From: Desulfarculus sp.
Lineage (GTDB): Bacteria > Desulfobacterota > Desulfarculia > Desulfarculales > Desulfarculaceae
Direction: 5' to 3'
DNA: 48,557 bases
Assembly: GCA_003605055.1 (NCBI GenBank)
Contig: QZKP01000025.1
Location: forward strand, 1-48,557
Shown in pieces: positions 10,912-18,680 of this stretch. The notes beneath the pieces were generated by a model. It did not search any database and was not told where the DNA came from. It worked only from the letters and a program-made list of their open reading frames with translations. The first letter of the stretch is position 1. Each line of letters starts with the position of its first letter. Position numbers and translations under genes: made by a program.

Positions 10912-12408
10912 ATGAGTCAAGAGCTGGATTGGGGCGGAAACCCCGCGCCCCTGAAGATCGAGGACCTGACCCTGCGCGACGGCACCCAGTCGTTGTTCGC
11001 CACGCGCATGCGCACGGAGGACATGCTGGAAGTCGTCGAAATGATGGACGAAGCTGGCTTTTGGGCCATGGAGGTCTGGGGCGGGGCCACCTTCGACTCC
11101 ATGAGCCGCTTCCTGGGCGAGGACCCCTGGGAGCGGCCGCGCACCCTGCGCAAATACGCCAAAAAGACCCCCTTTGCCATGCTGCTCCGGGGCCAGAACC
11201 TGGTGGGCTACCGCAACTACGCCGACGACGTGGCCCGGGAGTTCGTGGACCTGTCCTGCGAGGCGGGCATAAACGTGTTTCGGGTCTTTGACGCGCTCAA
11301 CGACTACCGCAACTTCGAAACCGTGGTGGAACGCGTCAAGGCCAACGGCCAGCACTTCCAGGGCACCATCTGCTATTCCCTCACCGAGCGGCGCATGGGG
11401 GGGCCGGTGTTCAACCTGGAGTATTACCTGGACAAGGCGGCCCAACTGGAGATCATGGGCGCGGACTCCATCTGCATCAAGGACATGGCCGGGCTCATCG
11501 CGCCCTACGACGCCTATAACCTGGTGCGGGCCCTCAAGGAAAAGTGCAAGGCCCCCATCCACCTGCACAGCCACTACACCAGCGGCATGGCCTGCATGAG
11601 CATGCTCAAGGCGGCCGAGGCCGGGGTGGACATCATAGACACCTGCATCGCGCCCTTTGCTCTGCGCACCAGCCACCCGGCCGTGGAGCCCATCATGGTG
11701 TCCCTGGAAGGCACCCCCCGCGACCCGGGCCTGGACCTGAAGCTGATGCTGGCCATCGGCGAGAAGCTGGAGAAGGTGGCGCCCAAGTATCGCGACTATT
11801 GGATGCCCAACAAGATGTCCACCATCGACACCGGCGTGCTGGTGCACCAGGTGCCCGGCGGCATGATCAGCAACCTGGTCAGCCAGCTCAAGGAGGCCAA
11901 GGCCCTGCACCGCATCAATGAGGTGTACCAGGAAGTGGCCGTCACCCGCCGGGAGCTGGGCACGCCGCCCCTGGTCACCCCCACCAGCCAGATCGTGGGC
12001 GTGCAGGCGGTGCTCAACGTGCTCTTCGGCAAGTACAAGATGGTGACCAACGAGACCAAGGGCCTGGCCTACGGCCTCTACGGCAAGACGCCCACCAAGC
12101 TGGACCCGGCCCTGCGCGAGAAGATCCTCAAGGGCTTCAAGTACGGCAAGGACCCCTTTGACGCCCGGCCGGCGGACATCCTGGAGCCGGAGATGGACGC
12201 GGCCCGGGCGCGGGTCAAGGACGTGCCCGGCGCGGACAAGTTCGACGTGATGACCGCGGCCATCTACGACCAGACCGGCACCGAGTACGTCAAGATCAAG
12301 CACGGGCTCAAGCCCCTGCCCGCGGCCATGAAGCCCAAGACCCTGGAGGACATCAAGGCCGAGGACGCGGCCATCGCCGAGTGCAAGAAGCAACTCAAGG
12401 CCAAGTAA
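10912..12408 (+). CDS. Biotin-dependent carboxyltransferase subunit (PycB / OadA / transcarboxylase 5S type), no biotin domain
   Basis: A 498-residue HMGL-like TIM-barrel carboxyltransferase. Visible landmarks are LRDGTQSLFATRM (residues 20-32), GGATFDSMSRFLGEDPWERP, LLRGQNLVGYR, the carboxylated-lysine motif SICIKDMAGL (about 188), and metal-binding histidines in HLHSHYTSGM (about 219). It transfers carboxylate between biotin and pyruvate/oxaloacetate. The C-terminus ends without the lipoyl-like biotinyl domain (A-M-K-M), so a separate BCCP encoded elsewhere is required, as in two-subunit pyruvate carboxylase or the transcarboxylase 5S subunit. The canonical R-D-A-H-Q-S reads R-D-G-T-Q-S. 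The start has a GGGAGAAGGAAA site. Confidence 0.92.
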   Translation: MSQELDWGGNPAPLKIEDLTLRDGTQSLFATRMRTEDMLEVVEMMDEAGFWAMEVWGGATFDSMSRFLGEDPWERPRTLRKYAKKTPFAMLLRGQNLVGYRNYADDVAREFVDLSCEAGINVFRVFDALNDYRNFETVVERVKANGQHFQGTICYSLTERRMGGPVFNLEYYLDKAAQLEIMGADSICIKDMAGLIAPYDAYNLVRALKEKCKAPIHLHSHYTSGMACMSMLKAAEAGVDIIDTCIAPFALRTSHPAVEPIMVSLEGTPRDPGLDLKLMLAIGEKLEKVAPKYRDYWMPNKMSTIDTGVLVHQVPGGMISNLVSQLKEAKALHRINEVYQEVAVTRRELGTPPLVTPTSQIVGVQAVLNVLFGKYKMVTNETKGLAYGLYGKTPTKLDPALREKILKGFKYGKDPFDARPADILEPEMDAARARVKDVPGADKFDVMTAAIYDQTGTEYVKIKHGLKPLPAAMKPKTLEDIKAEDAAIAECKKQLKAK

Positions 12409-12438
12409 TAGGCCCGGCCGGCGCTCAAGCTACTGCCA

Positions 12439-12471
12439 CCCGTCGCTCCGGAAACGGGGCGGCGGGTTTTT
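12439..12471 (+). terminator. Intrinsic terminator of the carboxyltransferase gene
   Basis: CCCGTCGCTCC pairs with GGGGCGGCGGG (11 bp including two G-T pairs) around a 6-nt loop, followed by five T. Confidence 0.85.
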
Positions 12472-12517
12472 ACCCCCCGCCAAAAGGCCGCCCCTGTTTC
12501 CCTGCCGCCCGCCCCGA

Positions 12518-12546
12518 CTGAAAAACTTCAGGCGATTAATTATAAT
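12518..12546 (+). promoter_or_regulatory. Sigma70-type promoter for carbonic anhydrase
   Basis: CTGAAA (12518-12523, 4 of 6), 17-bp spacer, perfect TATAAT (12541-12546). It sits in an AT-rich pocket between a terminator and the gene, about 110 bp before the start. Confidence 0.65.
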
Positions 12547-12656
12547 GACGTAACATATATGAGTAACGCCCCGCCCTACCCAGACAAAGGTCCTCCCGTG
12601 CCGCGAGTGTGGGCCTCGGCGGCTTAAGCCCCGGGACCAAAAGAAAGAGAGGCGTC

Positions 12657-13448
12657 ATGGCCCTCAAGACACCTTCCATACTGCTGACGGCAATACTCCT
12701 GTCCTGGGCCAGCCTGGCGCCAGACTGGGCCGTGGCCGATAGCCAGGCTCGCAAACCATCCCCGTCGCAGGTCTTGCAAATGCTGAGCGAGGGCAACGCC
12801 CGCTTCGTTGCCGGAAAGCCGCTTCGCCCCCACCAGGACCTGCCTCGCCTGCGGCGGGCCGGCAGAGAAAACCAGGCCGGTTATGCCTTTGCCACGGTCC
12901 TGACCTGCTCTGATTCGCGGGTGCCGGTGGAGATCATCTTCGACGCCGGAGTCATGGACCTTTTCGTGGTGCGGGTGGCCGGCAACGTGGTCAAGACCGA
13001 CGAGGCCGGCTCCATCGAATACGGCCTGGCCCACGTAAAGACGCCGCTGCTGGTGGTGCTGGGGCACACCGGCTGCGGAGCGGTGGAGGCGGTGGCCGAC
13101 CAGTTGCAGGGACACGGCCATCCCCTGGAGCGCAACATTCCTCCCCTGGTGGCCCCCATCATCCCGGCGGTGCGGGCCGCCTTGGCCGCCCACCCCCAGG
13201 CGCGGGGCAAGGAAATTCTGCCCTATGCCGTCGAGCAGAACGTATGGCAGTCCGTAGAAGACCTTTTCCTGCAAAGCCCGGCCGCCCGCCAGTTGGTGGA
13301 AAGCGGCGCCGTGAAGGCGGTGGGCGCCATCTACGACGTGGGCCAGGGCCGGGTGCGCTGGCTGCCCGAGGCCGAGGTGGTCAGGCTGCTCAAAAAGGCC
13401 GCCCAGGACCCCCGGCGAGCCAAGGAGGCTATGGCTCCCGGCAAATAG
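12657..13448 (+). CDS. Beta-carbonic anhydrase with signal peptide
   Basis: A 263-residue beta-class carbonic anhydrase interconverting CO2 and bicarbonate. The zinc ligands and dyad are visible: CSDSRV (Cys84, Asp86, Arg88) and GHTGCGA (His137, Cys140). Unlike cytosolic Can/CynT, it begins with a hydrophobic segment (SILLTAILLSWASLAPDWAVA, two blocks) typical of a Sec signal peptide with cleavage near Ala-x-Ala-Asp at 25-28, so it is probably periplasmic. It has its own promoter and terminator. The ribosome site is AGAGAGG before the ATG. Confidence 0.92.
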   Translation: MALKTPSILLTAILLSWASLAPDWAVADSQARKPSPSQVLQMLSEGNARFVAGKPLRPHQDLPRLRRAGRENQAGYAFATVLTCSDSRVPVEIIFDAGVMDLFVVRVAGNVVKTDEAGSIEYGLAHVKTPLLVVLGHTGCGAVEAVADQLQGHGHPLERNIPPLVAPIIPAVRAALAAHPQARGKEILPYAVEQNVWQSVEDLFLQSPAARQLVESGAVKAVGAIYDVGQGRVRWLPEAEVVRLLKKAAQDPRRAKEAMAPGK

Positions 13449-13494
13449 ATTCCGCGGCGTCCGGGGCGAAAATTGGAGTCGAAGCTAAGCTCGC

Positions 13495-13526
13495 CCGCCG
13501 CCCTGCCCGGGCGGCGGTGTTTTTTT
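13495..13526 (+). terminator. Intrinsic terminator of carbonic anhydrase
   Basis: CCGCCGCCC and GGGCGGCGG form a perfect 9-bp stem with a TGCCC loop, followed by TG and seven T. Confidence 0.9.
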
Positions 13527-13638
13527 GCGCTGGCCGCTCGACGCCGGGCCCCTGCTCGCGTAAATTGTTTGAGGGTGGGTCCGGGTTGTCATTAAATAGT
13601 ACCCATGGCCCAAAGAAGCTGAACATGGGAGGAGCATC

Positions 13639-14517
13639 ATGAAGGTCGCGTTTATCGGCATGGGCACCATGGGCGCCGCCATGGCCCTGAATCTGTTGAA
13701 GGCCGGCCACGAGGTCACGGTGCACAACCGCAACCGCCAGCGCGAAGAGCCGGTGGCCGCGGCCGGGGCTACACGGGCGGCCACCCCGGCCCAGGCCGCC
13801 CAGGGGGCCGAGGTGATCGTCACCTGCGTCAGCGACACCCCGGACGTGGAGGGGGTGCTCCTGGGCCCGCAGGGCGTGATCAGCGGCGCCTCAGCCGGCG
13901 CGGTGGTGGTGGACACCTCCACCATCAGTCCGGGGGCCACCCGCCGCTTGGCCGCGGCCCTGGCCGAGCAGGGGGTGGGCATGATAGACGCGCCCATGTC
14001 CGGCGGCTCTGAGGGCGCGGAGAAGGGCACCTTGGTGTTCATGGTGGGCGGGGCCGAGGCGGACCTGAACAAGGCCCTGCCCGTGCTCCAGGCCATGGGC
14101 AAGCGCATCACCCACGTGGGACCCATCGGCGCCGGGCAGGTGACCAAGGCCATCAACCAGGTGATCCTGGCCGGCTACTACCTGAGCACCGCCGAGGGCA
14201 TGGCCCTGGGCCTCAAGGCCGGCCTGGACATGGAAAAGGTGGTGCAGGCCATCAGCGGCGGGGCCTGCGACTCCTGGGTGCTCAACTTCCGCTCGAACAA
14301 CATGATCCACAACCGCTACCCTCTGGGCTTCCGCGTCAGCCTGCACCGCAAGGACCTGCGCATCGCCCTGGAGGCGGCCGGTGAGATAGGCGCGGCCCTG
14401 CCCCTTGCCGGCATGGTGGCTCAGATCGAAAACGGCCTGGTGGACCGCGGCTTTGGCGACGAGGACATCTCTGCCCTGGCCCGGCCCATGCGCGAGCTTT
14501 CGGGCATCAAGGACTAG
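13639..14517 (+). CDS. 3-hydroxyisobutyrate dehydrogenase / tartronate semialdehyde reductase family protein
   Basis: A 292-residue beta-hydroxyacid dehydrogenase. The NAD(P)-binding motif GMGTMGAAMALNLLKAGHEV is at residues 7-26, the substrate-binding DAPMSGGSEGAEKGTL near 116, and the catalytic lysine segment GAGQVTKAINQ near 164 (Lys about 169). It should oxidise or reduce a short 3-hydroxyacid (3-hydroxyisobutyrate, glycerate/tartronate semialdehyde or 4-hydroxybutyrate type); the substrate is undetermined. GGGAGGAG precedes the ATG. It is monocistronic, with a transposase remnant downstream. Confidence 0.9.
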   Translation: MKVAFIGMGTMGAAMALNLLKAGHEVTVHNRNRQREEPVAAAGATRAATPAQAAQGAEVIVTCVSDTPDVEGVLLGPQGVISGASAGAVVVDTSTISPGATRRLAAALAEQGVGMIDAPMSGGSEGAEKGTLVFMVGGAEADLNKALPVLQAMGKRITHVGPIGAGQVTKAINQVILAGYYLSTAEGMALGLKAGLDMEKVVQAISGGACDSWVLNFRSNNMIHNRYPLGFRVSLHRKDLRIALEAAGEIGAALPLAGMVAQIENGLVDRGFGDEDISALARPMRELSGIKD

Positions 14518-14569
14518 CTGTTGTTAACAAGGAGATTGTTCACGGTCGGTGATTCCAAAGATCAGCAGT

Positions 14570-14860
14570 TTAGGGCTCAGAATGCCGCAGGGGCAGCGTG
14601 ACTGTAGATGTCCGGAGAGAGTTCTTGCGCCCTTGGCGCAGCTCTTGGACGCGGCGCAGCACATCCTCCTTGAGCCGGCGAGGGCTCCTCTTAGGCCGGG
14701 AGATGTGGTTCTCAAGGGCGGTCGCATCGCCTTGCTGGTATCGGCCCAGCCGCTTGTGAACCGTGCGCCGGCCGATCCCCAGCCCATCGGCTACCTCCCG
14801 AATGTTTTTGCCCTCTTTTAAAACCATCTTCACAATCAAGGCTCGACTTGGCAACGACAA
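14570..14860 (-). pseudogene. IS481-like transposase remnant (HTH part only)
   Basis: A 96-residue frame starts at TTG. IREVADGLGIGRRTVHKRLG forms a helix-turn-helix and RYQQGDATALENHISRPKRS resembles the linker of IS481/IS630-type transposases (G-L-x-x-L-x-D-x-S-R-R-P). The DDE catalytic domain of roughly 200 residues is absent: after R-V-Q-E-L-R the sequence loses similarity and stops. A TGTTGTTAACAA sequence at 14519-14530 could mark an old element end. It is probably a dead fragment. Confidence 0.65.
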
Positions 14861-14886
14861 CTAGCCCCGCCCGCCAAATAAGCAAC

Positions 14887-14920
14887 GCGCGGCGCCCAAC
14901 CGGGCGCCGCGCTGCTTTTT
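14887..14920. terminator. Strong hairpin, terminator of the HbpS-like gene
   Basis: GCGCGGCGCCC and GGGCGCCGCGC make a perfect 11-bp stem with a 4-nt loop. On the plus strand TGCTTTTT follows. On the minus strand, just after the HbpS-like stop, GTTGCTTATTT follows. It could work in both directions. Confidence 0.75.
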
Positions 14921-14940
14921 CGCCTTGGGGAGACCCGGCC

Positions 14941-15375
14941 TCAGTCGCCTATGTCCGGGGACAAAGCCGCGGCCCGCACCCCGTGCAGGGCGCACTCCTC
15001 GTCGCGGTCGGAGGTGTCGCCGCTCACGCCCACCGCGCCCAGCAGCCGGCCCTGGCCGTCGCGGATGAGCACGCCGCCGGGCAGGGGCACCACCTTGCCC
15101 CCGGACATGGCCGCCAGGGCGCCGAAGAATACGGGCATCTTCTCGGCCCGGCGGGCCAGCTCCCGGCCGGCCTGCCCCATGCCCAGGGCGCCCCAGGCCT
15201 TGCCCAGGGCGATCTCCACCCTGAGCAGCCCCGCGCCGTCCTCCCGCTTTACCACCTTGTAATGGCCGCCGTCGTCCAACACCACCACGGCCAGGGGTTG
15301 CAGGGCCAAGTCCCGGCCTTTGTCCAGGGTCTGGTCCGCGATGATGGAGGCCTGCTCCAGGGTCAGCTTGGCCAT
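14941..15375 (-). CDS. GlcG/HbpS-family protein
   Basis: A 144-residue cytosolic protein of the GlcG/HbpS (DUF336) family: LTLEQASIIADQTLDKGRDL at the N-terminus, VVVLDDGGHYKVVKREDGAG, and near the C-terminus the glycine-rich GGVLIRDGQGRLLGAVGVSG. Members bind heme or small ligands and often accompany dehydratases or two-component sensors; the role is unclear. A strong AAGGAGGGGG ribosome site precedes the start. It is divergent from ferritin, so the shared upstream region may link it to iron or heme handling; that is inference. Confidence 0.82.
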   Translation of the reverse strand: MAKLTLEQASIIADQTLDKGRDLALQPLAVVVLDDGGHYKVVKREDGAGLLRVEIALGKAWGALGMGQAGRELARRAEKMPVFFGALAAMSGGKVVPLPGGVLIRDGQGRLLGAVGVSGDTSDRDEECALHGVRAAALSPDIGD

Positions 15376-15458
15376 ATCCCCCTCCTTGCTAGAGCGAATC
15401 GTCCGTTTTCAGGCTAAGCCTTTGCGCTTCCTGGCAATAGATACTAGCAAAGACCAGG

Positions 15459-15488
15459 CCGGCGCTTGACTAAAAAACCCGGCGCTTG
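15459..15488. repeat. Direct repeat CCGGCGCTTG upstream of ferritin
   Basis: CCGGCGCTTG occurs at 15459-15468 and again at 15479-15488, exactly 20 bp apart (two helical turns), in the divergent region between the HbpS-like gene and ferritin. Spacing and position suit an operator, but no regulator is identified and it does not look like a Fur box. Confidence 0.35.
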
Positions 15489-15582
15489 TGCCCTGCCCTG
15501 TTCTGCGTAAGAATATATCCTAAGCAGTTGCTGGGCCCTTGGCCCGGAGAGAACCAACCGCCAATCCGCAGGAGCCTTGAGT

Positions 15583-16098
15583 ATGCTCAACCCCAAGATG
15601 GAGGCCGCCCTCAACGGCCAGATCAACGCCGAGCTTTACTCCGCCTATCTGTACATGTCCATGGCCACCTGGTTCGACCAGAAGCAGTTGCCGGGCATGG
15701 CCCACTGGATGCGGGTGCAGACCCAGGAGGAGATGACCCACGCCATCAAGTTTTACACCTACGTCAACGAGCGCAGCGGGCGGGTGACCTTGAGCGCCAT
15801 CGAGGGACCGCCCACGGACTGGAAGAGCCCCCTGGCCGTGTTCGAGGCCGTGGCCGTGCACGAGGCCAAGGTCACCGGCCTGATCAACGGCCTGATGGAC
15901 CTGGCCCTGAAGCTCAAGGACCACGCCAGCGCCAGCATGCTGCGCTGGTTCGTGGACGAGCAGGTGGAGGAGGAGTCCTCGGCCGCGGACGTGGTGGGCA
16001 AGATGAAGCTCACCCAGAAGGACTCCAGCGGCCTGTTCATGATGGACAATGAGCTGGGCGCCCGCGTGTTCACGCCGCCGGTGTGGCTGACCCTTTAG
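15583..16098 (+). CDS. ftnA: Non-heme ferritin
   Basis: A 171-residue four-helix ferritin that stores iron after ferroxidase oxidation. All residues of the bacterial ferroxidase centre fall at the E. coli FtnA positions: Glu17, Glu50, His53, Glu94, Gln127, Glu130. The N-terminus NAELYSAYLYMSMATWFDQK is typical. The ATG at 15583 has AGGAG eight bases upstream, so the TTG six bases earlier is rejected. The following octaheme cytochrome starts 10 bp after the stop, implying co-transcription. Confidence 0.96.
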   Translation: MLNPKMEAALNGQINAELYSAYLYMSMATWFDQKQLPGMAHWMRVQTQEEMTHAIKFYTYVNERSGRVTLSAIEGPPTDWKSPLAVFEAVAVHEAKVTGLINGLMDLALKLKDHASASMLRWFVDEQVEEESSAADVVGKMKLTQKDSSGLFMMDNELGARVFTPPVWLTL

Positions 16099-16108
16099 CG
16101 GCCGAGTG

Positions 16109-17620
16109 ATGAGGCGCGCCATGCCCCAGGTCCTGGGAAGCGCGGCCGCGGCCCTGCTGGCCGGCCTGCTTTGGGCTGGGCCGGCCTGGGCCGAGGGGGC
16201 CGCGCCCATCAGCCAGGCCACCCAGGCCTGCCTGGACTGCCACAACGAGGCCACTCCGGCCATCGTGGCCGACTGGCAGCGCGGCCGCATGGCGCGCACC
16301 AGCCTGGCCCAGGCCCTGAAGCAGCCGGAGCTCAAGCGCCGGGTATCGGCCCAGCAGGCGTCGGCCGCACTGCTCAACGTGGCTGTGGGCTGCGCCGAGT
16401 GCCACACCCTGAACCCCAAGGCCCATGCCGACACCTTCAGCCACGGCGACCAGCCGGTGCACGTGGTGGTCACGTCCAAGGACTGCGCTACCTGCCACCC
16501 CACCGAGGAGACGGAGTACGGTCGCAACCTGATGTCCCAGGCCCACGGCAACCTGGTCAACAACCCCCTGTACATGGACCTGGCCAAGCAGATCAACGGC
16601 GCGCCCCTGGTGCAGGCGGGGGAGGTCAAGCTGCAACCGCCCAGCGCCCAGACCGAAGCCGAATCCTGTCTGTACTGCCACGGCACCAAGGTTGAAATGC
16701 AGGGCCTGCAAAAGCGCGACACGGGCGACTACGGCGAGATGTCCTTCCCCCGGCTCAGCGGCTGGCCCAACCACGGGGTAGGCCGCATCAACCCGGACGG
16801 GAGCAAGGGCTCCTGCACCCCCTGCCACAGCCGGCACCAGTTCTCCCTGGCCCTGGCCCGCTCGCCCTACACCTGCGCCGAGTGCCACAAGGGACCGGAC
16901 GTGCCGGTGTACAGGGTCTATCAGGTGAGCAAGCACGGCAATCTGTACTTCGCCCTGCACAAGCAGTGGCAGATGGAGGCCGTGCCCTGGACCCCTGGCC
17001 AGGACTTCAGCGCCCCCACCTGCGCCGTCTGCCACGTGAGCCTGCTCACCGACGCCACGGGCAAGGTGATAGTAAAGCGCAGCCACCAGATGTCCGACCG
17101 CATCTGGGTGCGCCTGCTGGGCCTGATCTACTCCCACGCCCACCCCAAGAGCCCGGACACCAGCATCATCAAGAACGCCGACGGCCAATCTCTGGCTACC
17201 ACCCTGGACGGCCGGCCGGCGGCCAAGTTCCTCATAGACGCCCAGGAGCAGGCCCGGCGGCAGGCCCGCATGAAGGGCGTGTGTCGGGCCTGCCACAGCC
17301 AGCAGTGGGTGGATGGCCAGATGGCCCGCCTGGCCCAAAGCATCAAGGACGCCGACGCCCAGGTGCGGGCCTCCACCGAGCTGGTGCAGCAGGCCTGGGG
17401 CCTGGGCCTGGCCCAGGGGCCGGCCCAGAAACAGAGTCCTTTTGACCAATACATCGAACGGGTGTGGACCGAACAGTGGCTGTTCTGGGCCAACTCCATG
17501 CGCTTCGCCTCGGCCATGGTGGGCGCGGACATGGGGGTGTTCGAGCAGGGCCGCTGGGAGGCCAGCAAGAACGTGCGCCAGATGCAGGACTGGTTGGAGG
17601 CGCACCGCAAGAAGAAATGA
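16109..17620 (+). CDS. Octaheme c-type cytochrome, hydroxylamine oxidoreductase family
   Basis: A 503-residue exported protein with signal peptide (MRRA then a hydrophobic run ending AGPAWAEG) and exactly eight CXXCH heme sites: CLDCH, CAECH, CATCH, CLYCH, CTPCH, CAECH, CAVCH, CRACH. Number, spacing and the helical C-terminus (WTEQWLFWANSMRFASAMVG) fit the octaheme HAO/hydroxylamine-reductase family of periplasmic enzymes acting on hydroxylamine, nitrite or hydrazine. The segment GADMGVFEQGRW has no tyrosine where I would look for the HAO cross-linking residue, hinting at a reductive enzyme, but this needs alignment. No quinol dehydrogenase partner is adjacent; ferritin precedes it. ATG 16121 is an alternative start, but 16109 keeps the positive signal-peptide n-region. 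Confidence 0.88.
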   Translation: MRRAMPQVLGSAAAALLAGLLWAGPAWAEGAAPISQATQACLDCHNEATPAIVADWQRGRMARTSLAQALKQPELKRRVSAQQASAALLNVAVGCAECHTLNPKAHADTFSHGDQPVHVVVTSKDCATCHPTEETEYGRNLMSQAHGNLVNNPLYMDLAKQINGAPLVQAGEVKLQPPSAQTEAESCLYCHGTKVEMQGLQKRDTGDYGEMSFPRLSGWPNHGVGRINPDGSKGSCTPCHSRHQFSLALARSPYTCAECHKGPDVPVYRVYQVSKHGNLYFALHKQWQMEAVPWTPGQDFSAPTCAVCHVSLLTDATGKVIVKRSHQMSDRIWVRLLGLIYSHAHPKSPDTSIIKNADGQSLATTLDGRPAAKFLIDAQEQARRQARMKGVCRACHSQQWVDGQMARLAQSIKDADAQVRASTELVQQAWGLGLAQGPAQKQSPFDQYIERVWTEQWLFWANSMRFASAMVGADMGVFEQGRWEASKNVRQMQDWLEAHRKKK

Positions 17621-17642
17621 GACTGCGACGGACCGATGCAGC

Positions 17643-17669
17643 GCCTCGCCCTGTGGGCGGGGCGTTTTT
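17643..17669 (+). terminator. Intrinsic terminator of the ferritin-cytochrome operon
   Basis: GCCTCGCCC and GGGCGGGGC pair (9 bp with one T-G), loop TGT, then G and five T. The following 17670-17884 holds nothing I can recognise. Confidence 0.88.
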
Positions 17670-17884
17670 ATCGGAAATAGAAGAAAAAAGGCGGTGAAAG
17701 GGAAAGGCAGGTCCAGCCAGGGCCGGCGTCTCTGGTGCGGGCGGTGTCCAAGAGCCGGGCACTTGGCCTATATGTGCTGAGCCCGAATAGACTCGCGGCG
17801 TCTGCCTTGCCTGCAAGCGCCCTCAGATAACGTGCGGCCCCTCGCTCCCTACCCTTATTTCTCAGCCTTCTTCAGGACCGCCGC

Positions 17885-18526
17885 TCACACCCCCCGCATG
17901 TCCGGCGGCCAAATGTACTTGTGCAACTGCAACTGGAAGCGCACCGGCAGGCGGTCCTCCAGCATCCACTGCACCGCCTGCCTGGGGTCCAGGCGGCCGG
18001 CCACCACCGACAGCAGCACCTGGACCCGTTCAATCAGGCGGTGCTCCCGGATCAAGTGCCGTGCGTATTCGTAGTCGGCCCGGTCGGAGATGACGAACTT
18101 CACTTGGTGGTGCGGCAGCAGGAGCTTCAGGTTGGGCCAGAGCATGCGGCCGGCCATGCCCGAGGAGGGGCACTTGATGTCCATGATCACGTGCACGTCC
18201 CTGGGCACCGGCGAGAGGTCAAAGGCGCCGCTGGTCTCCAGGAGCACGGTGTGGCCGCGCTGCAGCAGCAGGGACATGAGCTGGGGCGCGGCCTCCTGGA
18301 CCAGGGGCTCGCCGCCGGTAAGCTCCACCAGGTTAACGCCCATCTCCTGCACCAGCGCCACGATGGCCCCCAGGTCCATGATTCGGCCGGGCAGCTTGGC
18401 GTATTCTGTGTCGCACCAGCGGCAGTCCAGGGGGCAGCCGGCGGTGCGCACAAAGGCGCAGGGCAGGCCCGCGAAGCTGGACTCGCCCTGGATGCTCAGG
18501 AATATCTCGCAGATCTCCAGGCGCAC
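17885..18526 (-). CDS. queE: 7-carboxy-7-deazaguanine synthase
   Basis: A 213-residue radical SAM enzyme converting 6-carboxy-tetrahydropterin to 7-carboxy-7-deazaguanine, the ring contraction of queuosine synthesis. IFLSIQGESSFAGLPCAFVR precedes the cluster motif GCPLDCRWCDT (Cys31, 35, 38, CX3CX2C). VELTGGEPLVQ follows, then IMDIKCPSSGM near 116, all typical of QueE. The GTG start has GGAGG upstream. The last steps of the pathway, queA and tgt, are at 39410-41637. It is divergent from the exported methyltransferase gene. Confidence 0.95.
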   Translation of the reverse strand: MRLEICEIFLSIQGESSFAGLPCAFVRTAGCPLDCRWCDTEYAKLPGRIMDLGAIVALVQEMGVNLVELTGGEPLVQEAAPQLMSLLLQRGHTVLLETSGAFDLSPVPRDVHVIMDIKCPSSGMAGRMLWPNLKLLLPHHQVKFVISDRADYEYARHLIREHRLIERVQVLLSVVAGRLDPRQAVQWMLEDRLPVRFQLQLHKYIWPPDMRGV

Positions 18527-18556
18527 GCGAACCTCCCCACTTGTGGTCCTGTGACT

Positions 18557-18585
18557 ATTTTATACGAGCGCGGGCTCTGGCCCAA
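18557..18585 (-). promoter_or_regulatory. Promoter of queE
   Basis: On the minus strand TTGGGC (18585-18580), 17-bp spacer, TAAAAT (18562-18557, 5 of 6), about 30 bp before the GTG. Confidence 0.5.
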
Positions 18586-18592
18586 GCCCCGC

Positions 18593-18621
18593 TTGACGGC
18601 CCGGCGGAGCCGGATTAGCAT
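18593..18621 (+). promoter_or_regulatory. Promoter of the exported methyltransferase gene
   Basis: TTGACG (18593-18598, 5 of 6), 17-bp spacer, TAGCAT (18616-18621, 4 of 6). A second TTGACA at 18626 has no matching -10. Confidence 0.5.
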
Positions 18622-18680
18622 GCCCTTGACAGGCCGCGTACGGGCCGCCCCGTCGGCCGCATCGGCAAGGAGGCCAGTTC

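Noticed and set aside
10810..12393. 527-codon open frame opposite the carboxyltransferase gene
   Set aside because: No protein-like motifs, and the opposite strand is clearly coding.
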